Assembly (NCBI GenBank): GCA_036245805.1
Contig: BTRK01000001.1
Location: forward strand, 37,708,995-37,772,994
Direction of reading: 5' to 3'
DNA length: 64,000 bases
From: Pristionchus mayeri
Taxonomy: Eukaryota > Nematoda > Chromadorea > Rhabditida > Neodiplogasteridae
Shown: one piece after another, positions 20,601 to 32,700 of the stretch
How positions within the stretch are numbered: the stretch's first letter is position 1
How the letters are laid out: every line of letters starts with the position of its first letter
Made by a program: the position numbers and the translations under genes
Notes under the pieces: generated by a model
Seen by the model: the letters and a program-made list of their open reading frames with translations, nothing else
The model's database searches: none
What the model was told of the DNA's origin: nothing

Positions 20601-22433
20601 TCTCCTAGCCGCTCAAGGTTGATTGCGATGACATCAGCTCGTGTTCGCTTCCCACTCAAAGGGGAACACGCTAAGTGATGGATTATCGGGCTCGCCCAGC
20701 ACTTCTTAATCGATGAGTAACATCAGAATCCATCTGAAAGGGCATTCCATCGCTTTCTACCTGCATATAATTGGAGAAAGATAGGGATGACGCAACACCA
20801 CCTTCATACCCATGATCACCCTTGCGAAATGCCTAATCCAGTAACCGTTTCACTCCCTTCTCCCCACCCGGTAGGAGGTCTCCCTGCCAGTTTGCTCAGG
20901 GAAACTTCATAATCTGTTGCGCCAACTGAGTTGGGGTGCCTCTCTGAGCTGTCCTTTCCGCCCACTCCCCCCGCTCCCTTCTTAGTCTAAGCCGCACCCG
21001 CTTGGGGAGACACTGGGCTCAGCAATTGCTCTCAATCCAGACATTTGTTTTCGTCGCTGTCCATTGTTTCTGATCGTTGTCTTCTGGCATCATGCCACAG
21101 ACAGTGAAAGTGAAGAATTGATAGTTCTGGACATCACTCGGTTCATAGCCAGGCAATTGATGTGTTCATATTCTTCAGTTTCATTTTGCATTGCAATGAT
21201 CGTCAAGAACACAACAATCGATAATCATTTCTTGTCAATTCCATGCAGTGATTTCATCATTCCCCAGTCTTGCTCCTCCTGTCGCTGAACCAGTTCGAGA
21301 AAGAGGAGAGGAGGAACACTTTTTTGGCCAGCACTCCGCACGATTAGTGTCCTTCTCTTCAGTGATAGTGACGCGTCTCTCTCTTCCAATCTCCCCATCC
21401 GAATTTCGAATCGATTCAGAAATTGCCTTTCCGTTCTCTCGCAAAAGGTCCTTTGATTAACTGAGCGATTCACACTCTCATTTCCCGTCTGATTCCGTTT
21501 CGTAATCACTTCCGGTTCGAGATAATCAGATCATGCGCCCAGTTCTTTTCTATCGCACACTGTTCACATTCTTTCCTGTCCCTAATCGAGGAAAGAGAAC
21601 GATGCGAAATCCGGCCTAATCGAAAATACATTCGAACTTCGCAATCCCCCCTCTTTAGTGTCAATCTGCGGTCCCGTCTGATCGTTTACCGTCAAATTTG
21701 ACATTCCGAAATGGGGCAAAGAGTGGACTTTGAAAGTTGGGTGATCGTCTGTACATTCTGGACCGATCTAGCAGAGAGAATGTGGCTAAAGAAGAAATGA
21801 TTGACCGAATTTCAAAATACTTTGGAGTACGGGAATGAGGAGAGGGGTTCTCGTATTTCAACCAGTTACTCACTTGGTTGCCTCCCTCTCAGCTGCCACA
21901 CCCACGATGCGCAAATGCTGAGTGGAACTGAATCATCGAGATTTTGATACAAAACCCTCATTTTATATGATGTTTCATCTTCCCTTAACAAGGTGCGTAG
22001 AAAACGTATTCTCATTCTTCGCTGCTGTCTGCCCTCCTGGAACCAGGCTCCGGTACCACACTCGAGGATATCCTTGCGCGAGAATCAGTGTTTTCCCGCA
22101 GCAACGACAGCGACCTTTCGTTTGTCTTTGATCTTTACCCCTCTCTTCTCCCACTCTCTTCCCTTCCCCCCATTAGTAGCCCCCTGCATTGTCACCCCCA
22201 CTCTTTTTCGCCCGTGTTCGTTCGTGCCCTGTAATGTTTCGAGTGAGAGTCGGCGACCTCCTTTGGCAAGAAGAGACCCGTTATTCGTGTGCCTTTAGAG
22301 GGAGGAGCTGAACCTCCTCAGTGCACGCACTACAACACCCTCTTCCCAATCGCTTGTGTAGCTGAGATGCGCACGGATTGAAATGGTAGTCTTTAGTAGT
22401 GGCAACGTGTGGTTCACATTGCTCGGAATGCAC

Positions 22434-22525
22434 GAGCAATTTTCTCGTTCTCTCCATATCATACACTCTCTCGCTACTCTGATCGACGAGAGAGCGTATG
22501 ATTTGGAGAGAGTAAGACGATTCCT
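22434..22525. mobile_element. hAT-type hairpin MITE, subfamily B, diverged copy
   Basis: Left end GAGCAATTTTCTCG, right end mirror GAGGAATCGTCTTAC. The arms meet at CATAC(A/G)CTCTCTCG. The flanks GAATGCAC and GAATACAC are a 7/8-match target duplication. Confidence 0.7.
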
Positions 22526-23836
22526 CGAATACACGCTGTCAATGCACCTGAATGCCTATTTAGTAGTATTGCACTGTTCTACTCCCAGTCCTTCCACGAA
22601 CCTCTCACGGACTCCGATTCACTGTTTTCCTCCACTCTTTCGCGTGTCTCTCCACCGTCAAACACACGCGCGGGACAGTGTGTTTTACGCACGGAGACAG
22701 CCAAAGAGATAGGCGCTCGTAAAGTGAACGACAACGCGAAAACGAGGGGCGACTATACGAGGAGTGACCATATTCGTCGTATATTTGTAGAATTCCGTTT
22801 CCACATCCGTTTCCGCGATAATTGCCGCTTACTAACATGTAACAAGGCGGGCGAACTGGAACGAGAGTATGCGAAGGGAGGGGAGAGAGAAAAAGAGCGC
22901 AAGAGTACTCGCATCGATCGAACTCGCACTGGGCACTTGTGCTCGAGAAATGACACCGCGGTTCCTTCATTTTCCCTAATCTCTTTCTCGCTCGGTTTTG
23001 AGGATACATACATAGATGTCTTTGTATTGTTTCTCGAACTGTATTGGGCATCGATTTTTTGATAGTATTGCCTCATATTTCGCCCCACTGAATTACGCTG
23101 GTTGCATTCAGTGAGTGAGTAAGCTGAGAGGTGAGTTCGAACGCCCTGCCCAAATTGACTCATTCTGGGGGATAAAAACAGTCACTTACTCGGCACTCTC
23201 TCGATGATTAGTCCCCCACTCCTTCTCAAGTTGCTTAGTCATCCTCTTCCTCCCCCTCCTTCCTTTCTCTCCCTCTTTCTTTCTTTCACCCGACTATATC
23301 AACAGCGCCCCGCTCTCCTTATCACAATTAGTCGGCCTTCCGGTTTCAAGAATCCGCACCACAGTCTTTCTCGTCTAGTTCGACCTCGTTTCCAACGAAT
23401 GAGGCTATACTTTGCATTCCCATCCCTGACTCGTTCCAGCCACAAACCCATTATAGCTGTCACACCATCAATTCGAGCATTGAGTCCACTCTCCCCTCTT
23501 CGCGTTCCCGTTTCCTTCCTTCCTTTTCTGCGCCACGCCCTGTCCTTCTTGCTAGAGAACAGCCCCCTATTTCGCTATCGACTCCCTGTCATGCGAGAGA
23601 CAACGCGATAGTGAGAGTGTCTCTTCGATATTTTCCGCGCTGGAACAGTCAAAACTAAGTTGATGATGCGCACTTACTATTTACGTGAGGCAATTCTGAG
23701 GGAACGCCCTGCAATTTCGTGCCACTCATCTCTTCCCGACTCTATTCTTTCGTTGTTTCAGCCACTGTTGATGAAAGGACGGTATATCAATCACTGCTCG
23801 CGCTCACTGTGTCAATTTGCATGGAACCAGTCGCCT

Positions 23837-23838
<2 letters not shown>

Positions 23839-23877
<39 letters not shown>
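23839..23877. repeat. (CT)n microsatellite
   Basis: Uninterrupted CT dinucleotide run of about 38 bases in pyrimidine-rich intergenic DNA. Confidence 0.95.
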
Positions 23878-23880
<3 letters not shown>

Positions 23881-24463
23881 TCTCCCCGCGGAAGGGTCAG
23901 AGTGTTTGCGTAAGCAACCCCACACTCACTGATACATCTATCATAGTGCACTAATATCGATCGCTTTTTGCCGTCTCTGGCAGACCGGATCCTCGGGTTT
24001 TTTTCCTGACTGACAACTTGCTGATTCAGGATCGTGCTCTCCTCAGTTCACATTATCTCTAGTCTGACGAGAGAGCACGCAAAAAGAGGGGAGTAATTCC
24101 TGAATTACGGACTGCTCTTTCCCCCGATTATAGGAGACGAACAACAGTGAGCGGCCTTATCATGTGCGTGATAATTTCCTCTCCCCCCCCTTTTCTCTTT
24201 CCCCCGACCGCTCACCTTTCGCCATGTCTTCCCCCCGATATTCTCTGCAAATGGAAAGATTTTGCAGTGTGGTATTGATCTACTTATTCCTTATCTCGCA
24301 TCGTCTTATCTTTGACTCATCACACCTTTCACTTTTTTTCTCTCTCGTTGTTGCCTTAATCCGCTATGACGTGAGAAAGAATCGCTTCATTTTCTTTGTC
24401 CGATCGTTTTACTGTTCCGTTGTCGCTGGCAAACTTACTGTGGTTATCTCCGATTTGCTGCAG

Positions 24464-25793
24464 ATGTCGTCTGCTAATGGAACGCCGCGCTCCGCTGAGG
24501 AGGACGCGCCGCCCGTTGTCGTGAGAATGCGCAACCGGTAAGAGGTCAAAGATCAAACTATAATCCACCGTAACTTCAAGCCTCATATCTCTGTGTTCCC
24601 ATAGCCTACTGGAGCAAGAGAACGTGTTAAACGCACGTGAGACTAGTAATAATTGGGCTTTCTTACATTGTGATATTGAGGTTATACAAGTAAAAGTAAG
24701 GCTCACATGACAAGGCGTGCTATGCCGTCCCCGCGGAAATTTTCCGTGTTTTACTGTGTTTTTAGATTATCAACGATGTGAGGCTGGGATTGATTAGATG
24801 ACTCTGAGCACGCACCAATATCTGTATTCCTTGCAGTCAGCCCCTGGCCGAGGTCGACAACACGAAGGCATTCGACGCGGTGCAGAGGGGACTTGAAGTC
24901 CTGGCCGAGGGAGAGACCAACGAGGAGACCGAGGGTACTACCTGAGATTACTTTCCTATTAGAGTTCGAGAAGCGATACCACGGTCTCTTCATTTTAAAC
25001 ACTCTCTCACCGATCGACCGGTCGAGAGAGTGTGGTATCTTTTCTAAAACTCTATTTCCTATGAAATGTTCACAATTCGAGGAAATGAGACAGTAGAACG
25101 AATAATAAAATGAATAGCGTTAATAATAGCAACGATAGCCTTGCAGAGATCAAGAAGCTAAATACGCAGATGGACCACCTCAACGACTACATGAATAAGG
25201 TACCTGAATAATATCAATTCAAGGAAATAAATCCCACTTTTAAGGTCGAGCAGAGGCTGAAGGCGCACAACGAAAAGCTGATGGAGACTCTCGCGGCGCA
25301 GAAGAGAGAGAGGGAAAAGAGGAGGCAGAGCTTCCACGAGGTTGGTTGCATTTATTCCTGCTGCGTTTGCCATTGCCTCCTCAGTTTTGTGAAGTTACTC
25401 GAAACAGTTATCATGGTCTGATCAAATCTGATTGCAATTAGATCTCGGAATGACTGACGCTGAAAATCCAATGTTTTCCAGCGCATGCAGACCAACCAGG
25501 AGGAGGACACGGATTTTTCGAAGAAGATGGCTGACATTCTCTCCAAAGTCAATCAGGTACTTATTGATTTCTCTTTTTATCTCGGGATTGTTGTCTTGAT
25601 ACTGCGCGCTCTCTCTCCGATCTGTGAGAGGAAACGATTTCTTACTAATTCGTTACCACTTTTTTGCTATGGGCGTTAACAGATTTGTTCAGTTGGAACA
25701 CCCACATTTTTGCCAATATTGATCTTTGATCTCTTGCAGGTCAACATGAACCGTGGCAATCGCCAGTCGATGTATGACTTCATCAAGGAGTAG
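24464..25793 (+). CDS. Small coiled-coil protein, possibly bublin/UPF0184-like
   Basis: Six exons in phase: 24464-24537, 24837-24934, 25147-25199, 25245-25340, 25482-25556 and 25740-25793 (TAG), about 149 residues. The ATG directly follows TTGCTGCAG, a plausible spliced-leader acceptor. The N-terminus is low-complexity. From about residue 55 a coiled coil runs through LNTQMDHLNDYMNKVEQRL, an Arg/Lys/Glu-rich stretch (QKREREKRRQSF) and ends YDFIKE. The heptads with paired Leu-Asn/Asp resemble the bublin coiled-coil family (C. elegans BBLN-1, which limits intermediate-filament bundling in the gut), but this protein is longer and the match is by eye only. Any other small cytosolic coiled-coil adaptor is possible. 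No membrane segment or signal peptide. One intron holds a subfamily C MITE. Confidence 0.75.
24960..25054. mobile_element. hAT-type hairpin MITE, subfamily C, copy 2
   Basis: TAGAGTTCGAGAAGCGATACC...AAAACTCTA, 95 bp, with a perfect 8-bp target duplication TTTCCTAT (24952-24959 and 25055-25062), inside an intron of the coiled-coil gene. Confidence 0.92.
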
Positions 25794-25943
25794 GAGCTGC
25801 ATTTATTGATTTTTTGCCCCTTTGTCGATTTTCCTCCTTCTCCTCCTGTAGTTCATAAACACACACACAGACACCTAGCTTTTCTTCTTCAATGTTGTAC
25901 ATTCCTCGCTCACTCCCCCTCCCCTCCTCCTCTTCCCTCGTCC

Positions 25944-26036
25944 GAGCAATGGTCTGACTCTCTTCAGTTTGTACGCTCTCTCGTCTGTCTGACCGGCGAG
26001 AGAGCGTGCAAACTGAAGAGAGTTAGACGATTGCTC
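25944..26036. mobile_element. hAT-type hairpin MITE, subfamily B, copy 1
   Basis: GAGCAATGGTCTGACTCTCTT...AAGAGAGTTAGACGATTGCTC, 93 bp. The flanks CCTCGTCC and CCCCGTCC differ at one base. Lies about 150 bases after the stop of the coiled-coil gene, so it may be in its 3' UTR. Confidence 0.85.
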
Positions 26037-29000
26037 CCCCGTCCATTCATCGAAGTGAGCGTGATTGTATTGAAATCGGGCGCTACAGACACGATAATAC
26101 TGATTTAGATTAGATCAATAATTCACTCCCGTCCTCCTCATTCTTTCCGATGAAATCTCTGCTGCTGAGATTGGTTGTATCGTTGTATGATAAATGGTTT
26201 TATCACAAGTACAGTTTCAATTAACAGGCTTGTCATCTGACATATATGTCAGCATGGAGATACACAATTAATAACGGCCCTTCTCTCATGTATTATATTT
26301 TTCAACGAAAATATTAAGAAGTCTCGAAGTGTAGAAAAGTAAAAAATTGAAAAAATCGATCTGACAACCTCGCACCAAATAATAGTGCCCAGCAATATCT
26401 ATGGGCACATTTTCAATTCAATAACCAGCGTCGAATGATTACGCCGATTTAGATAGGTTTTCCAGGAACTTTTCGGATTACGAATGCTCCTCAGGAAATG
26501 GGACGTATTGTTATTTCGGATAAAAACATTGACAACAAATGCTGTGTTTCTGTACTACATACGGTCTATACAGACTGACTAAGACAAGTTTAAAGTTGGC
26601 CAATATTAGGATACAACAGTGTTGTTGTTTTAATGTAAGGGCACTTTTTTCGGCTTGGTTAGAAAAAAATTGTGCAGTTGTTCGTTTAGAAGTTATTCAA
26701 ATTTGTGAATTTTCGATTCCTCAGGGAAGCAGTAAAATAAAGTGCATGCTTTATTTATTTTCTCGCATAGTCTGAAATTTCTCTATTAATGATGTTAGTT
26801 TGCAATTTGTAAATGTAATGCAAATTACTTCCAGTTGACAAAACGGTTGACCCCTTTTTATCCCTTAGATAATCACATCACCACATTTTACGATTTTTGC
26901 TCACACAGTATCTACTCCCCCATCGCTTCACCGTCCCTCTCAAATCTCCATTAAAAGCGAAGATCGTATTAGCTGTCTATCCTGGCCTGGCCTGTCCTTC
27001 CTAGCTGACACTAGCAATACATTCGTCTTCGAGTACGAATTTACAGAGAATTTCCTGGTTTAGACTGACTAAACTACTCGCGAGTACGCACTCAGATGTC
27101 AATCAGATGTTGAAATCCCGAATAATATATTTGCTCCTGGTCCTTTGAAGGAGATGGGCAAATTTCCTTGATTGGTTCTTAAATCTGCAGCATTTATCCT
27201 TTCGCATCACTAGAGATTACATGATAGTGAAACGAATGAATGAAGTGAAGTGGATTCACGATTCTAAGTTCCGTAGCGACAACCTCAAAAATAGCGCAGA
27301 ATTAGTGGACATTTGAAAGACATTCCTCCTTTTCCCAAGAGGGCAGAGGGAGTTTCGGGGGAGACTTCGTCCATTGCTGAGCGATCCTGCAGCATTCTCA
27401 CTCAATTTTCGCGGAACTCACAGACCCCATCTATCCCTCCCCTTCTCGCTCACCGGAATTGAATCACTCCTCTGGTCGTCGTACGCTACTGTGTTTTTTC
27501 CCGCATATCTTCCGGGTAGAGTTCGCAGTTCGGCATCCTCATTTCCCATGAGATCTGATGACCCTAGGTGAGAACCATGACGTCATTTGAACTTTGAAAG
27601 GCGGCATGACGTCATAGTTCTCGTCCGACCTAGTGCCGATCTGCGGAGTAGAGTTCGAAAAAGATCTGCCACGGTCTCTTCATTGTCTTCATTCTCTAGA
27701 TGAGAACGTCGCATCGTACAAAGACTTGATAGGATTAAAGAGTGGGTCAGATGAAGATACTGCTAATTGTGAGCTCTACTTCACCATCCCTCTAGATGGA
27801 CTTTGGGCGGGAGGAATTACCAACACCTCGTGGGGAAGTGACCGGGGGATGCGTAGGCCAGAAACGGCAATTAGAAGACGTAAGAAAAGCACACGCGGGT
27901 TCTCTGGTAGTCTCCTGGGTAGGTCAGATAGAGCAAGTATTCCTAAGAATACATATGCGTTCTTTTTTGCACCCTCATTTCCGGAAACTTCGAAACTGGA
28001 GGAAGACCAGACGTGCAATATGTTCAAGATTGGTTTTTCCTCGAGAAACTTGCAAGAATTCAGTTTCCCGAAACGCATCGAAAATCTGAGATTGAAATAT
28101 GCTGCGCTTCCCCCTCCACTTTCTTCCGGTCGGCCAATGTTTTGGTCGTCCCGTGGCTTCCAAATTGAAATGAGATTTGAAAGAATCGTCCTTTCTGCTC
28201 GTTAAGCCTCTTCATTGGCGGCCATTCGGTGCCTCGAACGAAGGGTTCCAGAAGCCGTTTTTTTCTGCTTGAGAGCCCCCATGATGGTTATACTATACAG
28301 TACGATAAACATGTCACGAACATGCCTTCGCGCATATCATCTGTATAGAAAAGAAAATGAAGAGATTTCCGAATTTTACGGTATTCCGCTTGTTAGTGTC
28401 TTGCATTATGTGATGTGCTGAGAACTAGATTTATATAAGAAAAAAGAACAAAATATGACAATGGCAATCCTTTCAACTGCGAAATACCGTAATTCATTCC
28501 ACGAACTCGATTATTTTATGCTAGGAGCGTTCATGTTTTTTTCCTGATGTTGGTCAAGCCCACCCCGAGTGAGGACTTGAGAGTACAGTCTGGATAATCT
28601 CCTCCCTCTCCCACTCCTCGTCCCTCTCCTCCCCACCCTCTCTCACTCCTCCCCCCTTCATATCCCCTCCCCTTCCCTCCCTCCTTCCTCATTCCCAATG
28701 GCCGCTGTGTCTCCTAAGTCATCTGAGAGGATGAAAACGAAGTCAATTATTCCGTAACTGTTAGGTTTTCCATGTTTCCTCGTCATCCCTGTCATTGTCG
28801 TGATTGGCTTCTAACAATCTCATCTTCTTTCTTCTCGTCAATCCATTCCATTGCGACTTCTACTTGAAGCACCGTTCTAGAGTTCAAAATTAGTCCCTCT
28901 CATTCGCCTGAATTTCTCTCTTGATCGCTTCAGTTGGGGAAAATTTTTAGAATAAAATTTATAGTGTGGTATCGTTCCTCAAACTATACACCCTCTCATT

Positions 29001-29792
29001 GGACAAGCCAGCGTATATAGCAAGCAGTGTCAGGAGATTATTGTTGTTATTAGAACCAATCTTAACATTTCCCTGCCTTATCTTCCCGCAATCAATACTG
29101 TCAGCAGGCTGTCACGTTCCCACCAGAGTATCTCACGAGGAATAGGGGAGTTGCGAATGCCATTGTTCCTATTCGTACAAACGTCGTTACCCCACAAAGA
29201 TCATTACAAGCCCTTTTGTGGTGTCACAACAACTCGACGTACTTGTCCTCATTGTCAAATCGTATCCGCTCCTAGCCAAGTAGTGAAAACAATGAGTCTC
29301 ATTTGCTCGCTCTCCCTTGAGTCGTGAGATGTTCATTGATTAATTATCTTCAGCTTACAGGCTTGTAAGCTGAACAGCAAATGTTCACAGCCATGAGAAA
29401 GCCAGCAATTTCCCGCCCGCTCCATATGCTCCATATGGTTTTACTGCGGCCAGCCTGCCTCGCACTAGCGCATGTATTGCCCCATCTCTGACTCCTCCAG
29501 AGGGCCCATTCAGCAGTCTTGCCTGGCCCCCATTCGACCCTCGCTCCTCTTCCCCCCTCATTATCATTTCGCCACCTATGCCTCTCTTGCTCCTTTCCTT
29601 CGTCGGAGAAAAACACACAGTGTAATAGGATAAGCAACAGCGGTTTGAGCACATGAGTAATTTCTGACTGTAACAAGGCTCCGGGAACACGCCCACCATA
29701 TAAATCTCAGCTTTCATTATCGACCTTGAATTTTCCCCCGAATGTTTCGCAGTTTTCCATCGATTTTAGCTGATTTTATTTTACATTTTAGA
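26037..29792. other. Intergenic region upstream of glb-33
   Basis: About 3.7 kb. Holds a CRE-MITE copy at 27563-27634, a truncated subfamily C end at about 27649, and a C/T-rich tract at about 28590-28690. ORFs up to 190 codons (27633-28205) begin inside a MITE remnant and overlap ORFs on the other strand, so I do not call them genes. Probably contains the glb-33 promoter. Confidence 0.5.
27563..27634. repeat. CRE-bearing palindromic MITE
   Basis: Left 'ctaggtgagaaccatgacgtca', right 'ggcatgacgtcatagttctc' then 'gtccgacctagtgcc'. One of at least eight related copies in the window. Confidence 0.75.
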
Positions 29793-32700
29793 ATGGAAGA
29801 CAACTTGGGAGAGGCGACGATGTCCCCTGCCATACCGAATGACACGCACTGGTAAGGCCATCGTCTAGTCCTCCGACTCTCTCCATATCCCCCGCTTTCT
29901 CGCTCTTTCTAGCCGTATTGCACTCTCAATATCGCGTACTCTCTCGCTCTGTCTGACTGGAGAGAGAGCGTGAGAGGGGGAGAGAGTCGCAGGACTGGCT
30001 GTCACAGCGAATCATGTGCATGTGCCATACGGTCGTCACTTGCCTAATTAGCTGAGCTTGTTAGTAGCGTAACTCCGTGAAGCCATGCGCAAGCACGCAG
30101 GGTCCAAGAATCGCTGGCATTCCCGAACAAGCAGAGTTATAGCACGACTGAGGTATGGCACGACCGAGACTCTCGTCATGTCGGTTATGGTTTACAGAAG
30201 AAAGCTGGTTGCAGTTTCTTTTTGGATAAATTCCAGCAACATGTGTGACCTACTGCTATTCAAAATCCGGACAATATCCAGAGAGAGAGGCGAAAATCGC
30301 CGAACATCTAGATAAAAATACTCTGTTCAATGATTATATCATATATTTATGCGTCGAGAGAAGTCCCGACTGAGGTTTCGGGAATCGCAGGCCCTCTAAA
30401 ACAAGCTCTCCAGGCAGGGTTCGTGACATGGCTTCATCAAATCGCGCGGATTTCTCCCCGCAACTCATGGCTTTTTCATTAGAGAGAGAGAGGGAAGGAA
30501 GCAAAGTCAGCCGCACGGTGGGGGAATTTAGTTTGATAATACGCCTTTGCATGCTCTTTGATCGGTCGGTGAGAGTTAGAGAGCTCGCGAAACAAGGAAA
30601 TGAAACTCTTGCAGTGCGCCGCAACGACTAGTGGCCAATTCATGCACAAAATTTGCCCAGATTCGAATTGCGCAGGTGTTTCGACATGGAGCTGTACTAC
30701 CAATCACTGCAAGACACCACGAGGAGGACGGAGATGATATCGAGAATCGAGCAGTACAAGAACTTCAGGTTAGCACATCCTGAGTTGGGAGGGGGAATCT
30801 GGCCCAGAGGGAAGCCCCGAACAGAATTATTCGTGTTCTCTGTCCAACAGAGATAGAGCCCGCGTTCGCTTCAAAATCTGGCGAGAGTGGATGAGAGGAA
30901 AATGGAATTGACACCCCCGGTATAGAATCCGGCACTTTTGAGCCCCATATCACATTCAAAGCAAAAGAGCATAACGGGCTCGATCTTTGAACATTCAAAA
31001 TATTGCAGTTTTCGAGTGAACGGCATGCTCACATGGGGAGTAACGCTCTTTGGCTTCTTCGGCACATACCTTCTGCTCTCACAGGTACGAATTTCCAACT
31101 GTCCATGAATAATATTGTCCCTGTAATTACTCATTATCTATGCTCATTAGTGGTTGAAGTTAATTGGGTTAATTAACGTTTCGGAGCATTGCCACTGTGT
31201 GATATATTTCATGTTTTCTCTTCCGTCTTAGGGGAACTAAGGAATTGGGGTCACAGTACGATGATCTGTTTATGAGCCATCTTGCACTTGCTGATTGGCT
31301 ATCCTTCCATCATTTCTGTAGATACCGTATGATCGGTTTACGCATGAGCGCAAATAGAGACCTGGAGGAATATTCCGCTGCAAGTATTGTATCTCTCTGG
31401 CTATAAATTGAACATGCAGCTCTGCGCCAACATTTGTGTCTGTGCGCGTGTATATGAGTGGATTTGGATTCGGAGGCGATTACATCGGGTGGCGGAAGGA
31501 AAAACAAGCCTGCATTTGCTTTTCTCGACCAAAACCATAGAGGAATTGAATGTCCCACAGGAGCAAGGGAGGGACGAATCAGCACTCCCTAGTTTCTCCT
31601 CCTCTTTCTCTCTCTAAATGAGCAGATACAGTTGCCTGCGTGTATCTGAGCGAATTAGGATAGGCGGCAAAAGGGAAAAACAAGCCCCGCATCCGCAGCA
31701 GAGTATTGAGCGTAAGTCATGAGGAGCAATGGTCTGACTCTCTTTAGTTTACACGCTCTCTCTTCTCTCTGACCGGCGAGAGAGCGTGCAAACTGAAGAG
31801 AGTCAGCCATTACTCGTCATGAGAAAGTGTCAAGGAGTCAGGGGAAATCAAGACTGACTGCTCGCTCGTGTTCGGTTATCTGACCAGCCGAAGGGAAGTA
31901 ATGATTATTTTGTGCATACGAAGAGAGAAGGAAATACAGTTCGAGAAACTATAGGGCTCTTCAATTGTGGTCTCATGACCGGTTGAGTGGCATCAGTTCT
32001 CGAACTGGGGAAAAAAACTCCCTTATCCTACTTTAGTTCATCCTACCACTCCAAAAACCAGCTGCTGCAATCAGAATACCGCTCTGGAATACCCTCCCTG
32101 ACCCTATAGATATCTCACCCGTCCTTTGTTCCGTATAGAAATGAGAAAATCCTCCGACCTAGCCTGAAGACCGTCCTTCTCTTCTCTATTCTTGCCTCAA
32201 CGGCTTTTAATACTGTCGTTGATAAAGATTAAAGAGCAATCGTCTGACTCTCTTCGGTTTGCACGCTCTCTCACCGGTCAGAGAGACGAGAGAGCGTGCA
32301 AACTGAAGAGAGTCAGACGATTGCTCACCTTCTCTCGACGAGCAGAGAGCATGCATATGAAAGAAGAATGTCGCGTGTCTTCCACTTTTGGCCATTTCCT
32401 TAGAAAGAGACGTGCGCTTTCCAAGGGTAATTGAGGCCGACAGGAGCATTTCCGTTGGAGCAGCACACGCGGTTTTTGAAACTCCCCCAGGGCCCCCAGG
32501 TTGAGGAAGTTGAGAAATGACCTGGTTTTTCTCAGAATAGCGCCAGGCATGGCCCGAAATTAATGCCGTTTTTATTGCACCGGCTGTGTATTATTGGGAG
32601 CAAAGAACGGATGCGGCGACCGTAGCCGGGGCAGTTTTTTTGGTGAAAATTAGTTTCGAATTTCGGATACTCGTGTAGTAACGACTCCCTGGCGACTCAT

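Larger units (their letters stand above)
17360..24463. other. Gene-poor region upstream of the coiled-coil gene
   Basis: About 7 kb without a convincing exon. It holds the four elements listed at 17508-18689, a duplicated 'tacccagatct' tract near 19857-19900, hairpin relics near 20518-20600 and 24045-24090, many C/T-rich tracts and a (CT)n microsatellite. ORFs here are short and overlap on both strands. Part of it is probably 5' regulatory sequence for the gene at 24464. Confidence 0.5.

Noticed and set aside
22605..23163. Overlapping minus-strand ORFs of 148 and 136 codons
   Set aside because: Basic, low-complexity translations of C/T-rich DNA; no supporting exon structure.
20326..23932. 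Many ORFs of 70-148 codons rich in Ser/Leu/Pro or Arg/Glu
   Set aside because: Located in pyrimidine-rich intergenic DNA, overlapping on both strands, without splice signals or family resemblance.
26539..26775. 78-codon ORF with several Cys
   Set aside because: AT-rich, no signal peptide, no splice partners and no family resemblance.
27633..28205. 190-codon ORF, one of the longest gap-free ORFs in the window
   Set aside because: Starts inside a hairpin-MITE remnant, has comparable ORFs on the opposite strand, no splice context and no recognisable domain. Judged a chance ORF in GC-richer intergenic DNA.
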